Positions 61,226 to 64,000 of a DNA stretch of 64,000 bases are shown piece after piece; the stretch's first letter is position 1; every line of letters begins with the position of its first letter. The position numbers and the translations under genes were made by a program. A model generated the notes under the pieces. That model had not been told where the DNA came from, made no database searches, and saw nothing but the letters and a program-made list of their open reading frames with translations. The DNA lies in contig NZ_JNKC01000004.1 in the NCBI RefSeq assembly GCF_000701905.1, forward strand, positions 1-64,000, given 5' to 3'. This DNA comes from Proteiniclasticum ruminis DSM 24773 (GTDB lineage Bacteria > Bacillota > Clostridia > Clostridiales > Clostridiaceae).

Positions 61226-62582
61226 TAAAAAGTCCTCTCTTTCCTGGAATAAACAGTTTTCTTAAGTTTTCCGTGTCCTCCGCCAAGGAGAAGACAACAA
61301 TCCGGTCATTGGGACGGATAATGGAGGTTCCTTTCGGAATAATCACTTCTCCATTATGAACAATAGCACCAATGATCAGACCCTTCGGTAAGTGAAGGTC
61401 CTTTAATGGCTTTCCGAGATAAGGCATATCCGGTGTCGCAATGATTTCTGTCACTTCTCCATCTCCACCTAGGAGCAGAGAAACAGAAAGCACCTTTCCG
61501 CCACGGACAAACTTCAGAATATTGGATGCAGTGATATTCACAGGATTCAGCGCAGCATCAATATCCAGCTTATCGATGATTTTTGTATAGTTTCTTCGGC
61601 TCACCTTCGCAATGCATTTTTTGACACCATACTGCTTTGCCATAAGCGCCATGAGAAGATTCTGCTCATCGTATCCTGTGGAGCCGATGAATGCGTCCAT
61701 CTGGTCAATGTTCTCTTCTTCCAGAATGTTCACGTCCGTTCCGTCCCCATGAATGATCAGCACATGCTCCAGTGTTTCCGCCAGTTTCAGCGCACGGGTT
61801 CTGTCCTGCTCAATGAGAGTAACGCCTACACGGGCTTTGGACAGCTCTTTCGCCAGATAGTATCCCACATTTCCACCACCGATGATCATCACATTATCCA
61901 CATGGGTGTCCGGACTGATCAGCTTATGGTTTTTACTAAGCTTCACAAGATCTTCCTCTTTCCCAATGATGTGGACCACATCATCCGCTGCAATCTCTGT
62001 ATTTCCGTTTGGAATGATCAGTGTTCCCTGTCTGGAGATTGCGGTGATGATAAGCTTGTCAAAATCTTCCAGTTCAAAAAGCTTTTTGCCGACAAAAGAG
62101 CTCTTATAGGAACATTTAAAATCAATCATCTTCACACGGCCATCCGCAAAATCTCCGGAATAGAACATGACATTCTTGAGGAGATATTTTGAAATGGACG
62201 TTGCAGTGGCAAGATCCGGATTCATGATAAGATCTATTCCCAGTTCATGACGCACGAAAGTAAGCTGCTCTGTATATTCCGGATTTCTGATTCTTGCAAT
62301 GGTCTGATTGCATCCCAGCTTTTTCGCAAAGGTGCAGATGACCGCATTGGTCTCATCATTCTCTGTACAGGCAACAATAATATCATATTCCTCTATATTC
62401 ATTTCCTTCAGCATGGTGATACTGATTCCACTGGCCACAACCGTCAGCACATCCAAATGCTCATTGATGTTCTCAATGACCTTCGCATCACTGTCCACCA
62501 GGGTAACGTCCATATTTTCTACAGTCATGGCTTCCGCAAGCTTAACACCAAGCTTACCTGCGCCAACGATCATTACTTTCAT
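61176..62582 (-). CDS. trkA: Trk potassium uptake regulatory protein TrkA
   Basis: 468 residues from the ATG at 62582 (TTGGAGGAGCT upstream). Peripheral cytoplasmic subunit with two tandem RCK units: N-domain M-I-V-G-A-G-K-L-G at the start and M-I-I-G-G-G-N-V-G-Y near 230, each followed by a C-domain. It binds NAD(H) or nucleotides and gates the TrkH channel. This is the first gene of the trkA-trkH-GNAT transcript. Confidence 0.95.
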   Translation of the reverse strand: MKVMIVGAGKLGVKLAEAMTVENMDVTLVDSDAKVIENINEHLDVLTVVASGISITMLKEMNIEEYDIIVACTENDETNAVICTFAKKLGCNQTIARIRNPEYTEQLTFVRHELGIDLIMNPDLATATSISKYLLKNVMFYSGDFADGRVKMIDFKCSYKSSFVGKKLFELEDFDKLIITAISRQGTLIIPNGNTEIAADDVVHIIGKEEDLVKLSKNHKLISPDTHVDNVMIIGGGNVGYYLAKELSKARVGVTLIEQDRTRALKLAETLEHVLIIHGDGTDVNILEEENIDQMDAFIGSTGYDEQNLLMALMAKQYGVKKCIAKVSRRNYTKIIDKLDIDAALNPVNITASNILKFVRGGKVLSVSLLLGGDGEVTEIIATPDMPYLGKPLKDLHLPKGLIIGAIVHNGEVIIPKGTSIIRPNDRIVVFSLAEDTENLRKLFIPGKRGLFSELWNRDKGARDYTAD

Positions 62583-62706
62583 AGCTCCTCCAAGATTGTT
62601 TAATAGAGATATTGTATCATAAGAACGGTGGAAAATATCCATAAAAATACCGACCATGAAAATGACCGGTGAATCTGATATTTTCAGGGCATTCGTGGCG
62701 CTTTTT

Positions 62707-63177
62707 CTACTCTACCGGAAGCTCAATTCTTGTCAGAAGATCTTCCGCGCTCTTCGCGTCCATGGGAGAGTTATAGTAGGTCTCATAGGCCATTCCTCTA
62801 GCCTTATACCCATGGAGGCCGATATATGCGTTCATCTCCTCATAGGCTGCATTCATCTTCTCATAGGGTCCTTTATACATACAGGACACCATTCTTCCCT
62901 GAACGATTTCTGAAGGGCATAAATCTCCCTCCCCAGGAAGCACATCTTCTACAGGAAAACCAATCTCCACATCCAGATGCTCCATATCCAGATTATAGTA
63001 GCATACAAAAGGTGGCCCCGCAGGGTTCACATCCATTTCCTTAAGAAACAGCATAATTCTTTCATAGGTTTCACCGATGAGCTGTGGAAGTTTCGTTACG
63101 GAAGAAATTGTTCGGACACTCATGACAGGCTGAAAGTGCTGCTCTCTCACTTCAATGGCGAATCGGGTTTCTGTCAT
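62707..63177 (-). CDS. GyrI-like / AraC effector-binding domain protein
   Basis: 156 residues from the ATG at 63177 (GGGAGGAG upstream). It opens V-R-E-Q-H-F-Q-P-V-M-S-V-R, typical of the stand-alone effector-binding fold, and contains the Y-K-G-P-Y-E-K-M stretch and a late Glu region. Related proteins bind small drugs or gyrase. There is no DNA-binding domain. It is monocistronic. Confidence 0.8.
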   Translation of the reverse strand: MTETRFAIEVREQHFQPVMSVRTISSVTKLPQLIGETYERIMLFLKEMDVNPAGPPFVCYYNLDMEHLDVEIGFPVEDVLPGEGDLCPSEIVQGRMVSCMYKGPYEKMNAAYEEMNAYIGLHGYKARGMAYETYYNSPMDAKSAEDLLTRIELPVE

Positions 63178-63300
63178 TTTAATCACTCCTCCCATTTATC
63201 AGATACAGTCTATCATACATCCATTTCTCTTTCGTGAATTTTCTATCAAGTGATGTTCATAACATGAAAAAACAGCCTAACAACGTTAGACTGTAATTAA

Positions 63301-63376
63301 TGGTAGCGGGGGCAGGACTTGAACCTGCGACCTTCGGGTTATGAGCCCGACGAGCTGCCAACTGCTCCACCCCGCG
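63301..63376 (-). tRNA. tRNA-fMet (CAT), initiator
   Basis: Full cloverleaf with anticodon CAT. The first base C and position 72 T do not pair, and the anticodon stem has three G-C pairs (GGG/CCC): both are initiator hallmarks. CCA is encoded. Confidence 0.93.
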
Positions 63377-63389
63377 ATATTCAATAACT

Positions 63390-63476
63390 TGGTGCTGAAG
63401 ACCGGAATCGAACCGGTACGGTGTCGCCACCGCAGGATTTTAAGTCCTGTGCGTCTGCCAGTTTCGCCACTCCAGC
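63390..63476 (-). tRNA. tRNA-Leu (TAA)
   Basis: 87 bases with a long variable arm, acceptor GCTGGAG / CTTCAGC, anticodon TAA in ACTTAAAAT, T-loop GGTTCGATTCC, CCA encoded. Confidence 0.94.
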
Positions 63477-63489
63477 GTGTAAATAAAAA

Positions 63490-63566
63490 TGGTAGCGGAA
63501 ATAGGACTTGAACCTACGACCCTTCGGGTATGAACCGAATGCTCTAGCCAGCTGAGCTATTCCGCC
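63490..63566 (-). tRNA. tRNA-Met (CAT), elongator
   Basis: Acceptor GGCGGAA / TTCCGCT, anticodon stem TTCGG/CCGAA around TTCATAC (anticodon CAT), CCA encoded. It could be a lysidine-modified tRNA-Ile(CAT) instead; elongator Met is preferred by overall look only. Confidence 0.85.
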
Positions 63567-63640
63567 ACGTTTGATGCCGCCTTATCTTCGCGACAAAATT
63601 AATTATATAGCATGGTAAATGCCTTGTCAACAACAAAAGC

Positions 63641-63672
63641 AAAAAATAATGCCCAGAAATCTGGGCATTAAA
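63641..63672 (-). terminator. terminator of the S1-domain gene
   Basis: AATGCCCAGA / TCTGGGCATT hairpin followed by ATTTTTTG on the minus strand. Confidence 0.8.
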
Positions 63673-63705
63673 TCATCTTCAGCGAAATGTGTTGAGAGCC
63701 ATCAC

Positions 63706-64000
63706 TTAGCTTCTTCTGCTCTTTGTTCTGACTTCCTGTTTCTTTTTGTAATCAGACATCACTTCTTCACTTTCTTTCATGAATTTGGACATGATGTCTT
63801 CAAAATTGTTGGAAGCTGGCTTCTTCTTATCAGGTGCACTCCACTCCACCTCAGCTGGTCTGTTAGTTCTCTTTGGAGCAATCTGGACACCCTGTTTGAT
63901 GGATAAGCTGATTTTACCGTTATCATCAATTCCTAAAACTTTGACCTGTACCTTGTCGCCTTCTTTGATAAATTCTTTGATATCCTTCACGTAGGTGTCA
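63706..64000 (-). CDS. S1 RNA-binding domain protein (partial)
   Basis: Only the C-terminal 97 or so residues are in the window; the frame stays open to the edge (D-T-Y-V-K-D-I-K-E-F). The last part of an S1 fold is visible: E-G-D-K-V-Q-V-K-V-L-G-I-D-D-N-G-K-I-S-L-S. A basic, charged tail follows and ends T-K-S-R-R-S. Small proteins like this (YabR/GSP13 type) associate with ribosomes. The tRNA cluster lies just downstream. Confidence 0.85.
   Translation of the reverse strand, partial: DTYVKDIKEFIKEGDKVQVKVLGIDDNGKISLSIKQGVQIAPKRTNRPAEVEWSAPDKKKPASNNFEDIMSKFMKESEEVMSDYKKKQEVRTKSRRS

Noticed and set aside
63301-63566. Three tRNAs as an attachment site or island border
   Set aside because: No integrase, direct repeat or compositional change is seen beside them.
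1-64000. CRISPR array, prophage or intact insertion sequence
   Set aside because: No regularly spaced repeats, cas genes, phage structural genes or complete transposase were found. The only possible mobile fragment is bases 1-106, which is too short to identify.

Overview
The window looks like chromosome of a low-to-moderate GC Gram-positive anaerobe of the class Clostridia (Bacillota). The signs are single-chain archaeal/eukaryal-type GlyRS, T-box leaders, strong AGGAGG ribosome sites with many TTG starts, lipoprotein solute-binding proteins, formate-tetrahydrofolate ligase, a Bcd/EtfAB-type module and a greA-lysS / tilS-hpt-ftsH housekeeping backbone. I cannot assign a genus from sequence alone.

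Layout. 1-2.5 kb: a pullulanase with several frameshifts that is cut off abruptly near base 106. 2.5-13 kb: mostly housekeeping genes (pfkA, murD, glyS under a glycine T-box, tRNA-Asn, divergent asnA under an asparagine T-box, lysS, greA, dusB, coaX). 13-15 kb: a YbjQ-type protein and a cation/proton antiporter preceded by what reads as a fluoride riboswitch with its terminator. 15-24 kb: a galacto-N-biose/lacto-N-biose (mucin or milk glycan) operon (ABC importer, GH112 phosphorylase, a 53-residue membrane protein, sugar-phosphate nucleotidyltransferase, NahK kinase) with a divergent AraC regulator. 24-30 kb: fhs, an FlK-like thioesterase, ftsH, hpt, tilS. 30-33 kb: arsR-arsD-arsA without an efflux permease. 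33-34 kb: tRNA-Pro and a ZIP metal transporter.

The two most interesting regions follow. (1) 34.3-43.1 kb: an XRE-type regulator fused to a cobalamin-binding light-sensor module (W-x9-EH and E-x-H-x-x-G motifs, as in CarH) faces an eight-gene operon. That operon encodes a stand-alone cobalamin-binding protein, an ABC exporter pair, a class II photolyase, an unknown protein, DUF2177, a fused DAK-DegV (FakA-FakB-like) protein and DUF1295. I infer a B12-dependent light or stress response covering DNA repair and membrane lipids. (2) 43.9-58.8 kb: two divergent operons under matching 22-bp palindromes encode a complete set of fatty-acyl-CoA cycle activities: CoA-transferase, acyl-CoA dehydrogenase with EtfBA, (R)-specific MaoC hydratase, FabG-like reductase, and a KAS III-like enzyme where a thiolase would be expected. 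A Liv-type ABC importer, two alpha/beta hydrolases and a TetR regulator lie with them. I infer inducible uptake and (R)-specific beta-oxidation (or its reverse) of an unknown acid.

The right end carries a small membrane protein, a GNAT acetyltransferase, the Trk potassium system, a GyrI-like protein, three tRNAs (fMet, Leu, Met) and part of an S1-domain protein. All calls come from reading the sequence by eye; no searches or folding calculations were run.
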